Shown: piece after piece, positions 42,709 to 52,816 of the stretch | How the letters are laid out: each line of letters begins with the position of its first letter | How positions within the stretch are numbered: position 1 is the first letter of the stretch | Source of the DNA: Mariannaea sp. PMI_226 | Lineage: Eukaryota > Ascomycota > Sordariomycetes > Hypocreales > Nectriaceae | DNA: 64,000 nt | Direction of reading: 5' to 3' | Assembly: GCA_024336345.1 (NCBI GenBank) | Contig: JANFOG010000007.1 | Location: 620,001 to 684,000 of the forward strand | Program-made: the position numbers and the translations under genes | Notes under the pieces: generated by a model | What the model was told of the DNA's origin: nothing | The model's database searches: none | Seen by the model: only the letters and a program-made list of their open reading frames with translations

Positions 42709-43391
42709 ATGAAACCATCACTTCCCGCATTCCTGTTCGTCACGATCACCACAACCATTACGGCATTCTATACCGTGCAAGTTCACGCCCCTGAAAACCC
42801 TGATCTACACGGCCGCGGCATCAATGCTCGTTACCGGAGATTCATCATCGGCGCTGCCAGCCCGAGCACCTATTGTGGCAGTAGTGATCGTCGTCAGTGT
42901 CCTCCTGGAAACACGACCCTAGTCAATGGAGACATGACATTTCTCGCTGTGCGGATCACACAAAATTCTCCAATTTTTTTTAATTAATACCAAGATTGGG
43001 AGCATCGACTAACATGTGAAATATAAATTATGGAAGAAAATAGGCCTCTGTTCCCGGCGGCCAATTTATCTACGTCGATGCTCGCGGCGCCATCTCCTAT
43101 CCTTCCGCTCACTCCTCCCTACGCCCCCCAGGCTCCAAGATCGGAGGCTTCCGGCGGGTAAAAATCGAGTCCAACTCTAGCGAGAATCTCACTGTGCTAT
43201 CCTGGCAGCCTGACGACGACGACCGGCACGCAGGTCTTTGGGCGTGTCCCACGTCGTTGAATCTCACCACAGCCAGGGAAGCTGAGCTGAGAGCGACGAC
43301 GGCGCGCTTCTGGGGGCGAGGGTGCAAGGCCGTAGCAGGTCTACGGATTCGCGACGCAGGAGATGAGTTCGCAGCCTGGGCGTATACCTGA
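42709..43391 (+). CDS. PhiA-like secreted cell-surface protein
   Basis: Two exons (42709-42948 and 43044-43391; intron 95 bp, donor GTGCGG, acceptor AATAG) encode 195 residues. ATG 42709 sits in a good context (CCACCATGA) and begins a signal peptide ending near VQVHA. The mature protein shows the pattern of fungal PhiA/IgE-binding-type wall proteins: STYCGSSDRRQCPPGNTT, then VPGGQFIYVDARGAI and SAHSSLRPPGS, then LWACPT and a C-terminal aromatic end (AWAYT). The splice restores the VPGGQ motif directly after FLAV/A. In Aspergillus the family member PhiA is needed for normal phialide and conidium development; a structural or surface role here is inferred. The donor is not consensus, so the exact junction is slightly uncertain. 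Confidence 0.75.
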
Positions 43392-43577
43392 AATGGCATT
43401 ATCATGAACCTTGGCATGTACTCTAGGAAATAGTGCGCGGTCGATGGTTTATCACTAGATTTGATGCTGAATGGATTTGTGTGGTTGTAGCATTTACAGT
43501 CCTTACAAACAACGCCGGCTACATGGATGGGATGACTATGCAATTGCAATATTATATCATTCATATTATCGTTTCTA

Positions 43578-45384
43578 TCATTTTTTGGCCGTCTTGCCTC
43601 CTATCTTGCCAATCAAGTTGGCCAGCCTCGTCTTAAGCGCGGATCCTCCTCCTTCGTTGGCGCCAACAAATCTTCTTACCAAAATGTTGTACACTCCTCC
43701 AAACGCCAGGGCAATTGCGGTAGATGTAAAGATGATGACATTGTAGGGCATGCTGAAATCAGGTGTTGGGAGGTATAGGAGCAAACTGGTAGTTCGCAGG
43801 TTCGTCTTCTTGGGTTCTAGAGTTGTGATGACGGACGCAGCAACGTCAAAGCCACGGTTGGCATCAGGCGGGTACTCGGTATATCGTAGAATGGCCTTTT
43901 CGAAATCATAGGTAAGGAAAACGGTGCAATGAGGGGGAAGTCGCATGAGGACCTCGAGTTGGGTTCCTCTTGTTCGATCGAGTGCTGGGCGGTAATAGAT
44001 CTCTTTAATAATGTCCGTCGAGTTTTCGGACGAGATAGAACTAGAAATGCGAGTCGAGAGTGTGTGGAGATAGATACGCATGAACCAAGGGAGCGACTCC
44101 ATGTAGACAAACTCAACATCAGTGTCGCTAGGGTTGCTCAAAATAGCCTGCACGCCACCGTGTTCCTGGCCATGGCCAGTGAAACTACGCTCGGCATACA
44201 GCAGAGGTGTCTCGGGCTTAGCGTGAATCTGAGCCTCATCAGTGGATTTTGGCTTGGTCAGGACGAGGTTGAAATCAGTCTCGGGTGCGAGATAATAGCA
44301 ACGCGAGTTGCCATCTGGGGCTTTTTCCTCACGGGCACCTTGAGTCGAGAATATGTCGCGTGTGACGGGGACGTGGATGCAGACAGGAGGAACTTCGGCA
44401 TCAGTAAGGGGGCACGGTCCTGACATTGGGCGACCAAAGATTTCGGAGAGTGTCCAATCCTGGCCCTCGAGATGGTCGGCTGGGAAGCAGGTGTCCTCGG
44501 AATTGTATGGCTTCGAGGCGTCGCAAAGGAGGTCACCACTGGGCGGAGGTCTCGGAATAGGGCTGTCTGGAGCGAGTATTAGCATCCTTTCGTCAGAATC
44601 ATTAGTCCATACTTAGAGTATACATACCTCGGGGTCTCTTGGACCGGTTCACGTCCAAAACCATGTCCACAGTCTGCTCCATCTCCAAAACACAGTTGCC
44701 ATTCTCATCGCACTTCGGCCGCACGTCAATAGCCATGCTCTGGAAGGAGGCATCGAACAGCTTGTGGCCATCGAGCAAGCTGGCAATGCCAGCCTTACCC
44801 TTGCATGGCAGCAGCTTTAAGAACGGCGTCAAGTTTTCTGTGCAAACAACTTCATGAGGAAGAACTCCATGTAGCAATCGAGTGTTGGCGAGTGTGGCGT
44901 TTGGATGATCGCCGTCGGGCTGGAACGACATGACCGGTCTGATGGTCCTCGTCTCATCGATAAAGTTCAGACTCGCGCAAAACAGGCCGGACAAAGCATT
45001 CGTCAGTGTCAACCACTTCTCATCGGCCTCCTTATCCGTCTCAGCATCCAGCCAGGCCCAAAGCTCTACACCAGTTCCACCCTCGCGAGTTCCATCCCAC
45101 GGTCGAGCCCCCCAACGCTGAGCGTCCCACCGGCCGAGAGTGAAGCGCAGATGCAGCTCGCGCGTGCCGGCATACTGAATGATTTGGCCCAAGGATCTGG
45201 GGAAGAGTCGGAAGTTATGCGATTCGAAATCGGCGATGGATATGTTGGCGCGGAAGTTGAAGCTCGCAAGCACAGCGGAAAGGGGTAGCGGGCGGAGTGT
45301 CAATTGCTCATGATAGTCCGAAGCGGCGACAAGCCCCAGGCCATTGGCGATGGCCAAGAGAAGAAGCGCCAGGAAGTGACGCAT
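43578..45384 (-). CDS. GPI16: GPI transamidase subunit Gpi16/PIG-T
   Basis: ER membrane subunit of the GPI transamidase complex, which swaps the C-terminal signal of precursor proteins for a GPI anchor. Two exons (45384-44628 and 44566-43578; intron 61 bp with GTATGT donor) encode 581 residues. ATG 45384 was chosen because it starts a clean signal peptide (MRHFLALLLLAIANGLGLVAA); an in-frame Met further upstream would bury it. Family blocks are strong: LFPRSLGQIIQYAGTRELHL, WGARPWDG, LFCASLNFID, VLPHEVVCTENLTPFLKLLP and KAGIASLLDGHKLFD. A single membrane segment (about residues 530-552) lies near the C-terminus, followed by a short basic cytosolic tail ending in KTAKK. The length is normal for the family. 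Confidence 0.96.
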
Positions 45385-45725
45385 TGTGAAAGGAAGGGAT
45401 CGGCTGTGAGATTTGTTTGTGAGATCCAGAATGGATTTCACATCCCACCGTGGCCTGTGTTCTGTTTGGGTGTCCGACGGCTGAATGTTCAAGGAAGCTG
45501 TCCTCTACTGCACTAATAAACCGACACTTATCACTATACGGACGGATACCACTACTGCAAGCCGTTGACGTGGAGCAAGGAGCTCATGCAGGGCGGTGAG
45601 AGGTGGCAGAAATTATCCCCGTCGCGACATCCTCCACATGCCGACATCTTGTCTTGCGCCTCTACAGACGTCCCCGTCCCCACCAATACTCAGCTTTCAA
45701 TCCTAGATCTTCCCAGCTTTCAATC
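45385..45725. promoter_or_regulatory. Compact bidirectional promoter between GPI16 and LUC7
   Basis: Only 341 bp separate the two divergent housekeeping start codons, so their promoters must overlap or be shared. I see no clear TATA box, which is usual for constitutive genes. Confidence 0.55.
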
Positions 45726-46605
45726 ATGGCCGCCGAACAGAGAAAGCTGCTTGAGCAGCTCATGGGCGCCTCTTCGTCCTCCCGCGCCGCCCAACTCTCC
45801 CTAAACGACCCCAAAGTCTGCCGATCCTATCTCGCAGGCACCTGTCCGCACGATCTCTTCACCAACACCAAGCAGGACATTGGACCTTGTCCCAAAGTGC
45901 ATTCTGAGGCACTGAAGACGGAATACAGTGAGCTCTCAGAGCGTGAGAAGCAAAAGTACGGTTTCGAGTACGATTACATGCGCGATCTGCAAAAGTATAT
46001 CGACGAGTGCAACCGTCGCATCGATGCTGCGCAAAGGAGACTGGAAAAGACACCCGACGAGATTCGACAGACTAATGTTCTAGTATGCCTTTATTCCCCC
46101 CTATTTCCCATTCTCCTCTTATAAAACGTTACTAATCCCTTTTGTGCAGCTGAAAAATATCTCTGAACTGAGTTCAACCATCAACAACGGTCTCCTCGAA
46201 GTCGAAATCCTCGGCTCTCTCTCTGAAGTTTCCCGCGCCCAAGACGAACTCTTCCGTGTCCGCCAAGCCGCACAAACCAAAGCCGAACGTGAAAAGGAAC
46301 TCAAGGCTCTCTCTGACACTTCTGGGCCCTCAGGTCACCAGAAGCTCCAAGTCTGCGATGTGTGCGGTGCCTATCTAAGTCGCCTCGACAACGACCGCCG
46401 ATTGGCCGACCACTTCTACGGAAAGATGCACCTGGGCTATGCGCAGATGCGAAAGTCATACGAGGCGTTCCCCAAGGAGATGAAGGGGAGGTCGAGACCG
46501 CAGATGGACGATGATGGGCCGGGGATGGGAGGACCTCGTGGTCCTAGGGGACCTGGAGGCTATAGGAGTGGCAGAGGTGGACGAGGTTATCGTGGTGGCT
46601 GGTGA
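45726..46605 (+). CDS. LUC7: U1 snRNP component Luc7
   Basis: Nuclear splicing factor that stabilises U1 snRNP at 5' splice sites. Two exons (45726-46082 and 46150-46605; 67 bp intron, GTATGC donor, TGCAG acceptor) give 270 residues, close to yeast Luc7 (261). Features in order: the N-terminal LLEQLMG, a CCCH-type finger (VCRSYLAGTCPHDLF through GPCPKVHSE), a long helical coiled-coil region, and a second C2H2-type finger (CDVCGAYLSRLDND through HFYGKMHLGY). The tail is Arg/Gly-rich (RGPRGPGGYRSGRGGRGYRGG). ATG 45726 lies in the good context CAATCATGG. The intron joins TNVL to LKNISEL in frame. Confidence 0.95.
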
Positions 46606-47042
46606 GAATCGCCAACTGAACATCAAAGGGATCATCAAAACTCGGGGTTATTACGTTCATGGGCGTTTGGCGCTTCTTTATTAACTAAAATATTCGGTAC
46701 ATTTCTTAGGACGAGGTGGGAATGGAGGATATTACATCGGGGGGAAATACCCAATGCTAACAGCTAGATAATACGTTAAGTTTGAGCAATGTAGAAATAT
46801 AGAAGCCTTGGCAAGAAAACACTCTGTTTCCAGGGATCTTTCCAGTCAGTGGAGTGTTCTCATGTGCACATATGCACCACCTCTCACATCTGATGAAATA
46901 TGAGAAACCCAACACTTCTCATGGTAATGCGTAATTGCTTTTTTTACCTTTTGTTTTCGCTGAACTAGATATTCAAACTACAGTCGCTATTTATGCCAGC
47001 ACCCATCTTTCGAATGTCAAGTCAGGATAGCACATTGCCAGA
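46606..47042. other. 3' spacer between convergent genes
   Basis: This is the 3' region of Luc7 and of the oppositely oriented RGG protein. I see nothing else. Confidence 0.5.
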
Positions 47043-48152
47043 TCATGCCTCGTTCTTCTTCAGCTCGTCGAGAGCCTCCATCTCATCGTCCCATTTGCCA
47101 GACAAAGGAGGTGGAGGCGCTATAGCAGCCTGTGCCATCGTCAGGCCCTTGGCACTATCTTGTGCTGCCTTCTTGGCAGAGTCGCCCGGTAGAGCAGGAA
47201 ACTCTTCCGCAGAGCTCAATACTGGCTTGGCCGAAGGTCGGGGAGTGGACACTTCCTCATGTCCACCTCGTCCTCCACGACCACCTCGGCCTCCTCGGCC
47301 GCGACCTCGATCACGACCCCGTCCACCTCGATAACGGTCGTCCAGGAATCTGTCCACATCATGTTCCTCACTGTCTCTCGCGGCGTAACGACTACCTGCA
47401 AGCCCGCCGGTCTTGGTACCCCGGATTCCACCATTGGCACCTCGGAAACCTCTTCTGGCATCCTCCTCTTCCAGCTCTTGCTTGCCCTCATCCCAACCTC
47501 CCTCCTTCATGCCCATTGCCTTGAGCTTTCGTTCCCTATTCTTCGTGCGCTCATCTTCCATCTTCTTTCGATCCTCTTCACCACGTCGGCGACGTTCAGC
47601 CTCTTCAGCGCGTCGCTTCCGTGCCTCCTCCATTCCTCGGGCATATGCCTCAGCGTGCTCCTTTTCGTCCCTCTCGGCCTTCTCAAACTTGCGCGCTTTC
47701 TCAGCCGACAGCAGCTTCATCTTCTCCATCTTTGCCGTCAGTTCCTCCTCGGTCAATTTCTGGCGCGGGTTGGCACCAGACTGTAATCGAGCATTGTCCT
47801 TGACAACAGCACCCTTGGGAGCAGTCGGGGCGTTTGGCGGCGCATTTGGATTTGATTGCTGCACCGGGCGAGGAGCAGGCTTAGATGCTGGAGCAGGCTT
47901 GGGGGCTGGAGCAGCAGCGGGCTTGTCGGCGAATCGCGAATCGGCGAGCGTCTTTGGGGGTGGTAGTGAGCGCGGGGCAGGCTGCGAAGGAGCTTGCGCC
48001 GGGGCGGGTGCTGGCTCTGGAGGTTGAATTGGAGCAGGTTCTGGTTCAGGAATGGGCTCGGGAGCAGGGGCGATCACAGACTCGCTTTCGACTGGCTCAA
48101 AGTCATCGTAGAAGAGGTCATCGTCTGTGCGACCGCCAAACTGGTCATCCAT
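47043..48152 (-). CDS. RGG-rich, proline/alanine-rich coiled-coil protein, probably RNA-binding
   Basis: Single exon of 369 residues. The N-terminus is acidic (DDLFYDDFEPVE). A long Pro/Ala/Glu low-complexity region follows (about residues 27-110). A highly charged helical stretch comes next, with KLTEEELTAKMEKMKLL and then Arg/Glu-rich coiled coil. Next are AMGMKEGGWDEGK and RGFRGANGG, a cluster of RGG repeats (about residues 275-295), and finally EEFPALPG. The FPALPG-type motif and RGG box are common in cytoplasmic mRNA-binding proteins. I recognise the gene as a conserved fungal family of unnamed function. eIF3j was considered because of the acidic start and coiled coil, but RGG boxes argue against it. 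Confidence 0.72.
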   Translation of the reverse strand: MDDQFGGRTDDDLFYDDFEPVESESVIAPAPEPIPEPEPAPIQPPEPAPAPAQAPSQPAPRSLPPPKTLADSRFADKPAAAPAPKPAPASKPAPRPVQQSNPNAPPNAPTAPKGAVVKDNARLQSGANPRQKLTEEELTAKMEKMKLLSAEKARKFEKAERDEKEHAEAYARGMEEARKRRAEEAERRRRGEEDRKKMEDERTKNRERKLKAMGMKEGGWDEGKQELEEEDARRGFRGANGGIRGTKTGGLAGSRYAARDSEEHDVDRFLDDRYRGGRGRDRGRGRGGRGGRGGRGGHEEVSTPRPSAKPVLSSAEEFPALPGDSAKKAAQDSAKGLTMAQAAIAPPPPLSGKWDDEMEALDELKKNEA

Positions 48153-48846
48153 GGTGGGCGGGAAGAAGTATTAATGCGGAAGAAGGATAGCTGTTGAAGG
48201 AATGGTCCAAGAAGTAATATTCCAATGAGCAATATGTTGTGTTACTGGATCAATTAGGTTCTGTGTCCAAGAGAAAAGATGCTCGGGGAAGATGATGAAA
48301 ATGGGGAATGGATGGTAGACAAGTTGAAGCTACCTTGAGCATTTGGGGCGAAGGTGAATGCCCCGCTACCGCCTCTCAAGCATCCATGTAAGCTAACTTA
48401 CCCTACCGCTCGCAAGTGGAAGGCGGCACTTCCCCAAGCGTGACGTGAGTGTCGAGTTGAGTCGAGGTGGGGGCAACCAAAGCGGTTAATCTTCGGATGC
48501 GCTGACTTATCACCAGGCCATCAGGAAGATCTTCCCGGCCATATCAGCAACGAGGAGTAGGAGGGAGAGATACTTTGAACAAGGGAATACAAGTAAAGAA
48601 GAGACGCATCGTGTGAGTCAGAATTACCGTTGTGAGCATTGGCATATCAACCCCTCCCTGCGTAAGATATATAAACAGCGTCCTCCAAGGGACAAGGGAC
48701 TGAGCTTTGACTGCACAGTAACAGATTGCCCAAAAAAGACAAGCCAATAAATAGACTATCCAAAGGACTGAATACAGGCATTGACAGACAAAATCACAAT
48801 GCTACCCAGCAAATCCCTTTCAGTCGCTCCGTTTCAATCGTTCATC
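48153..48846. other. Intergenic region
   Basis: This is the upstream region of the RGG protein and the 3' side of the deoxyribosyltransferase-like gene. No gene-like frame is present. Confidence 0.5.
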
Positions 48847-49356
48847 TCATTCTCCTCGCTTATGTCTCGCTTGATCCGCATCACAGATTTCAACCATTTT
48901 GCTCCTAACCGCCATCTTGAAATCTTCCTCCGTTGTCACAAACGTTGCCTTGTATTGTCTGCAAACCGCCTCGACGTAACCACGTTTGCTGTATCCATCC
49001 AATGCACATGCAATCAATTTTCCTGCCCGTGCCGCTAGGCCCATTTCCGAGAGACTAGTCGGTGCATCCGTTGTTGCATCAAAGAAGACGGCCACAATGG
49101 TTGCTTGGTCCTGCATGTCGAGCTCCCACTGGATTTGCTCCGCCCATCGCGAATCCGAAAGACTTTCCTTCCACGTAGAGTCCCAGTCATCACGCTTCGG
49201 ATTGAAGATGACTAGCGGTTGATAAGCCAGCGCTTTGCTGACATCCTCTCTCCAATCCGGTTCTCCTGGAGCGCTTATTGTGCCAGCAAGGAAAATGGAC
49301 GGCCACTTGAATTGGCCTGGCGGTTGCGGCGCACGAACTATTTTCGCGTCAAACAT
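48847..49356 (-). CDS. Nucleoside 2-deoxyribosyltransferase-like protein
   Basis: Single-exon gene of 169 residues, the normal size for this fold. The N-terminal IFLAGTIS (substrate loop) is followed by WREDVSKAL, VIFNPKRDDWDSTW and QIQWELDMQ. Then come AVFFDATTDAPTSLSEMGL, with the catalytic-type Glu in the SLSEMG segment, and LIACALDGYSKRGYVE. This order matches the short family related to bacterial and phage nucleoside 2-deoxyribosyltransferases, which exchange the base on 2'-deoxynucleosides. Members occur sporadically in fungi. No signal peptide is seen. A TATAAAAG at 49483-49476 lies about 120 bp upstream. Its physiological role in fungi is not established to my knowledge. Confidence 0.82.
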   Translation of the reverse strand: MFDAKIVRAPQPPGQFKWPSIFLAGTISAPGEPDWREDVSKALAYQPLVIFNPKRDDWDSTWKESLSDSRWAEQIQWELDMQDQATIVAVFFDATTDAPTSLSEMGLAARAGKLIACALDGYSKRGYVEAVCRQYKATFVTTEEDFKMAVRSKMVEICDADQARHKRGE

Positions 49357-49475
49357 AATGTGTCTCGCAATGATAGCTTCACACTACTCGCTCATATATG
49401 TGGTTAACTGAACAAGAGGAGCCGTTTGTGCAAGGACAGAAGACCCGTCGTCAATTGACTCTGACCAGACGAGCG

Positions 49476-49483
49476 CTTTTATA
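49476..49483 (-). promoter_or_regulatory. TATA box of deoxyribosyltransferase-like gene
   Basis: TATAAAAG on the minus strand, about 120 bp before the ATG at 49356. Confidence 0.45.
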
Positions 49484-50937
49484 GCTAGGTGGTCGCAAGT
49501 AGACTAACTACCTTACTAGAAGGCGGGGTGAAAAACAGAAAAATGGCTCCGTTGATACCGTATCGACCCATTCACCCAGAATTCTCCATGGATCGAAAAG
49601 ACTGCCGCTCTCATGCATGTCAGATTAGCTGTCGCTTCAGTGATTGGACATCCATCCGCATTTCCCACCATGACTTTACTATGTCGGGCCTAAGACCTGC
49701 ATATTCTTCAATAATTAGGCTGTCTAATGCAGGAATTGGGAACTTTTCAGCTGTTGACTGAATATGCCATCGCTAGCCTACCTAACCTATATTGGTGAGG
49801 TATGGTAAATGTGCTTTCGGTCTGCCTTGACAGCTTCGAGCTGCAAGGATGAAGTGGCATAAGCGGCGAGGTGTGATCTTCCGATATTATAGTCGTTTGG
49901 CGCTGTATCACCCATTCTATTGCACTCTTCTGCAGCGAATTGTGGCATGCGATGCGACAAATTTGAACGTTATTGATGTCTCTGTAGTGTTTCGATAACA
50001 GGCAACAACTAGACAATCATCCAACCATCTTGACCTCCAGTGTCTCCTATTGATAGAGTCGTCTATAGGCGTTGGTTTGATCTGTTCTCAATTTGCAATG
50101 ACTCATGCCTATTATCAAGACTTTCTAACAGCTTGTCAATCGTACACTGAAGTTTTCGTGATGAATCCTACAAAAAAAATACAGTTAGTTGTCCTGTGTT
50201 AAAGACAGAACTTCCACGGCCGATGATTTCAAGCTGCATTTCTCCTGCTAATTTGGTGTGGGAAGTGTTCCTTCGAACGACCGTAAGATCTGCAAAGGAG
50301 TTTGTAATTTTACAATGTGCCGAATATCATGATTTTGTGCTATGGCGATGAGAAGTCCTTTGGCACATAAATGGTTGTAAGGCCTTTCCCACAACCAGAC
50401 AATTAAATTCATCTGTCCCTTGAAGTTGCCCGTATTCTATATGGCACTTAAAATAAGCATCAAACAGAAACATACCATTCTAACTCAAGATCGATGGTTC
50501 TAAAACCCCAGGACATGCTCCAAGGTAATTCGAATAGATGGGAAACCATTGGTAGGCGAAAAGCCCAGCAATTCAATTAAGCTTGTTTCAACCAACTGTT
50601 CATGTCGAACACTTAGCTTTTTTTTTACAAGAAAGCAAGAGATACTATACCGGATCATTTTGCCTCGTTGTGAAAAGTCGGCTCGAACACAGCATCTCTC
50701 TCAAGATCACATCAGTGAACATACCTTGTTCAACATATTGTGTTCCAATTTCATCTCGCTATAGAACAAGTATTTTCTCCTAGACTGCTTCCTTGTTTTT
50801 TAACGTCTTTGTTTTTATTCAGCCAGAGCAGTGAGAGTGTTGATGTTTTTTAAATCGTATTTTGAACCCTCAAAGCCGCGATATCTCAAGCCCCTCTTTC
50901 AGAATATTTACACAATTCATACTTATTTGTCACGACC
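49484..50937. other. AT-rich intergenic region, 1.5 kb
   Basis: No supported gene. The base composition turns noticeably AT-rich by eye from here to about 55 kb. Frames such as 49489-49761 and 50549-50764 lack domain features. Confidence 0.5.
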
Positions 50938-51563
50938 ATGGTAAAACCACTTAAGACTTGGGAGAAGAAAGCTCTGGAGAAAGGACGACATCCCCTTCCA
51001 ACTAGTCCCCGCAAGCACAATCAACAGACCAAGCTGACCAAGCAAACCAAGAAGCAGCAGACCAAGGAGCAGCAGACTATCGAGCAACAGCCCACAATGT
51101 ATTTAGGCTGGACGCCTATCAACAAGCCATCCACACGTATCCGGAGGCAGCTAGCTCTGGAGGTAAGCTGTTCCGCTCAAGATAATATACCTACCAATGA
51201 GTCACAGGCGAAACCAGAAACCAAGAGTTCAAAACCTAGATCCCGTCGATGCAAATGGCAGTGGACTGCAGAAGATGATGCCCTCCTTAGAAACCTTCGA
51301 GAAGAGGGTGTTACTTTCAGGGCTATTAGTGTATATAGCATTCTTTCCCCCCTCTACCCCGCGAAAGCCAATTTCATGAATTCAGAAGCTAACTTAAAAC
51401 TCTCCAGAGCCAGTACTTCCCTGGTCCAAGCATACGCACGATATATAAAAGGTGGGCTCTGATTAAGGACGCAGAATTGCCTCGTGCCAGTTTCGACCTC
51501 CACAACACACTGCATCAGACTGGGGAAGAGGCAACCCGAGCAGAGCAGGAGGAGGGTAAGTGA
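50938..51563 (+). CDS. Small Myb/SANT-like DNA-binding protein
   Basis: Two exons (50938-51330 and 51408-51563; 77 bp intron, GTATAT donor, CTCCAG acceptor) give 182 residues. The N-terminal half is a lysine/glutamine-rich low-complexity region (TKQTKKQQTKEQQ). Residues about 105-155 form a Myb-like helix-turn-helix unit: KWQWTAEDDALLRNLREEG, then FRAISSQYFPGPSIRTIYKRW, spanning the splice. The Trp-...-Trp spacing and the Ser/Arg-rich third helix fit Myb/SANT. Without removing the intron the protein loses its third helix. The terminal GGTAAGTGA contains a consensus donor, so additional 3' exons are possible. It is probably nuclear. No function is known. Confidence 0.65.
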
Positions 51564-52816
51564 ACAGGCAGTCGTGTATTTTGGTAGATTAACCCATACT
51601 GATGGTCGCAAATATGGCCCCCATCTTGATCATCCTCTCTGCTGAGATGGGCAGTTTTGAATGTGTGATGGAGCACAAGTCAATTGATGGTAGAAGCACT
51701 CCATTATCTCCAAAAAGTTAACAGTTGTCTAGGTAGTTTACCAATGTGAGAATACAAACTTCCAGCAATCAATTGTTGTATAATGCCTTATTGATGTATG
51801 AGGAGAAACTGCTTAGACTGGAGTGCACTGGTGTCCTCTTTTGAATGGAAATGTTTATGCTCGTTTGTTGCCCAATTTGGATTCTTTCCACTCTTTTATT
51901 CCAGTTTATGTTCCACGAGAGGGACATATGATTCAATTATGCATTACCTCCTAATTGTTGAATTGGCAGTGCATTTTTTTTATGCGCGCCTATAGGTCTT
52001 AATGCCCTATGATAAGGCTGAGTTGATAACTCTTCACGGTACAAGTTCCCGAAGCACCTGTGCATCCTACCTCCATCAGACTAGGGTCTGAAATTGTCAG
52101 AAAGCCAAGAATATGAGAAATCGAGGTCGTTTTTCTAGTAAATCCCGTCCGAAAGAATAGCACCTGTACTGAAATGGGTATAGTATGCACTTGGCGCTCA
52201 CCGACCAGCCAATGCTCAGATCAGCCTCAATGACTCACTCCCACTATGTCTTGAACATTCGCTGATCTAGCAAAAGAGGGTTAACTCAAAATGGAAGAAG
52301 CATCTTTCAGTGCCTGCCAAGGAGGAGAATAGTAATCTATTGACGCTTTGTGTTTGATTCTGTAGGGGAAAAGCCTACTCCTAAATTAGAACTCAGAAGG
52401 CTTCAAGCGAGAAATACACATACATACATATATATCATACACTCCATAATTATTCATTTCTATATATATCAATATTTATATCTTCATTATACACAATTTG
52501 TAGTTCATTCCCTAAGGCTTAGACAACATACTTGCTAGCCCTTATTTGCAAGAGAACGCAAGGCAGAATTTAGGGGATTAGCCCCGTGATCAAAAGAAAA
52601 TAGGCTACACGACACAAAGTCCCGACGGAACGAAATTATATAGGAACGGCGACCCACAACACTTATACGTATCCAGCCATCTATAGATGCCTCGCATAAT
52701 CGTTGTAGGCTCCCTCCGCTTCCGATCGAATATATCGCAACCAGCCTCTCTCAGTGTAATTTGTAAACTTCATGCTTCATTCTATATTCTTCATCCTGCA
52801 TAGTAGATACCATCTA
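51564..52816. other. AT-rich intergenic region
   Basis: No supported gene. TA/CA-rich microsatellite-like text occurs near 52420-52490. Frames at 51798-52190 and 52350-52538 are short and overlap on both strands. Confidence 0.5.

Noticed and set aside
47043..48152. Annotation of the RGG protein as eIF3j
   Set aside because: The acidic N-terminus and coiled coil suggest it superficially, but the RGG box, long Pro/Ala region and FPALPG motif do not fit eIF3j.
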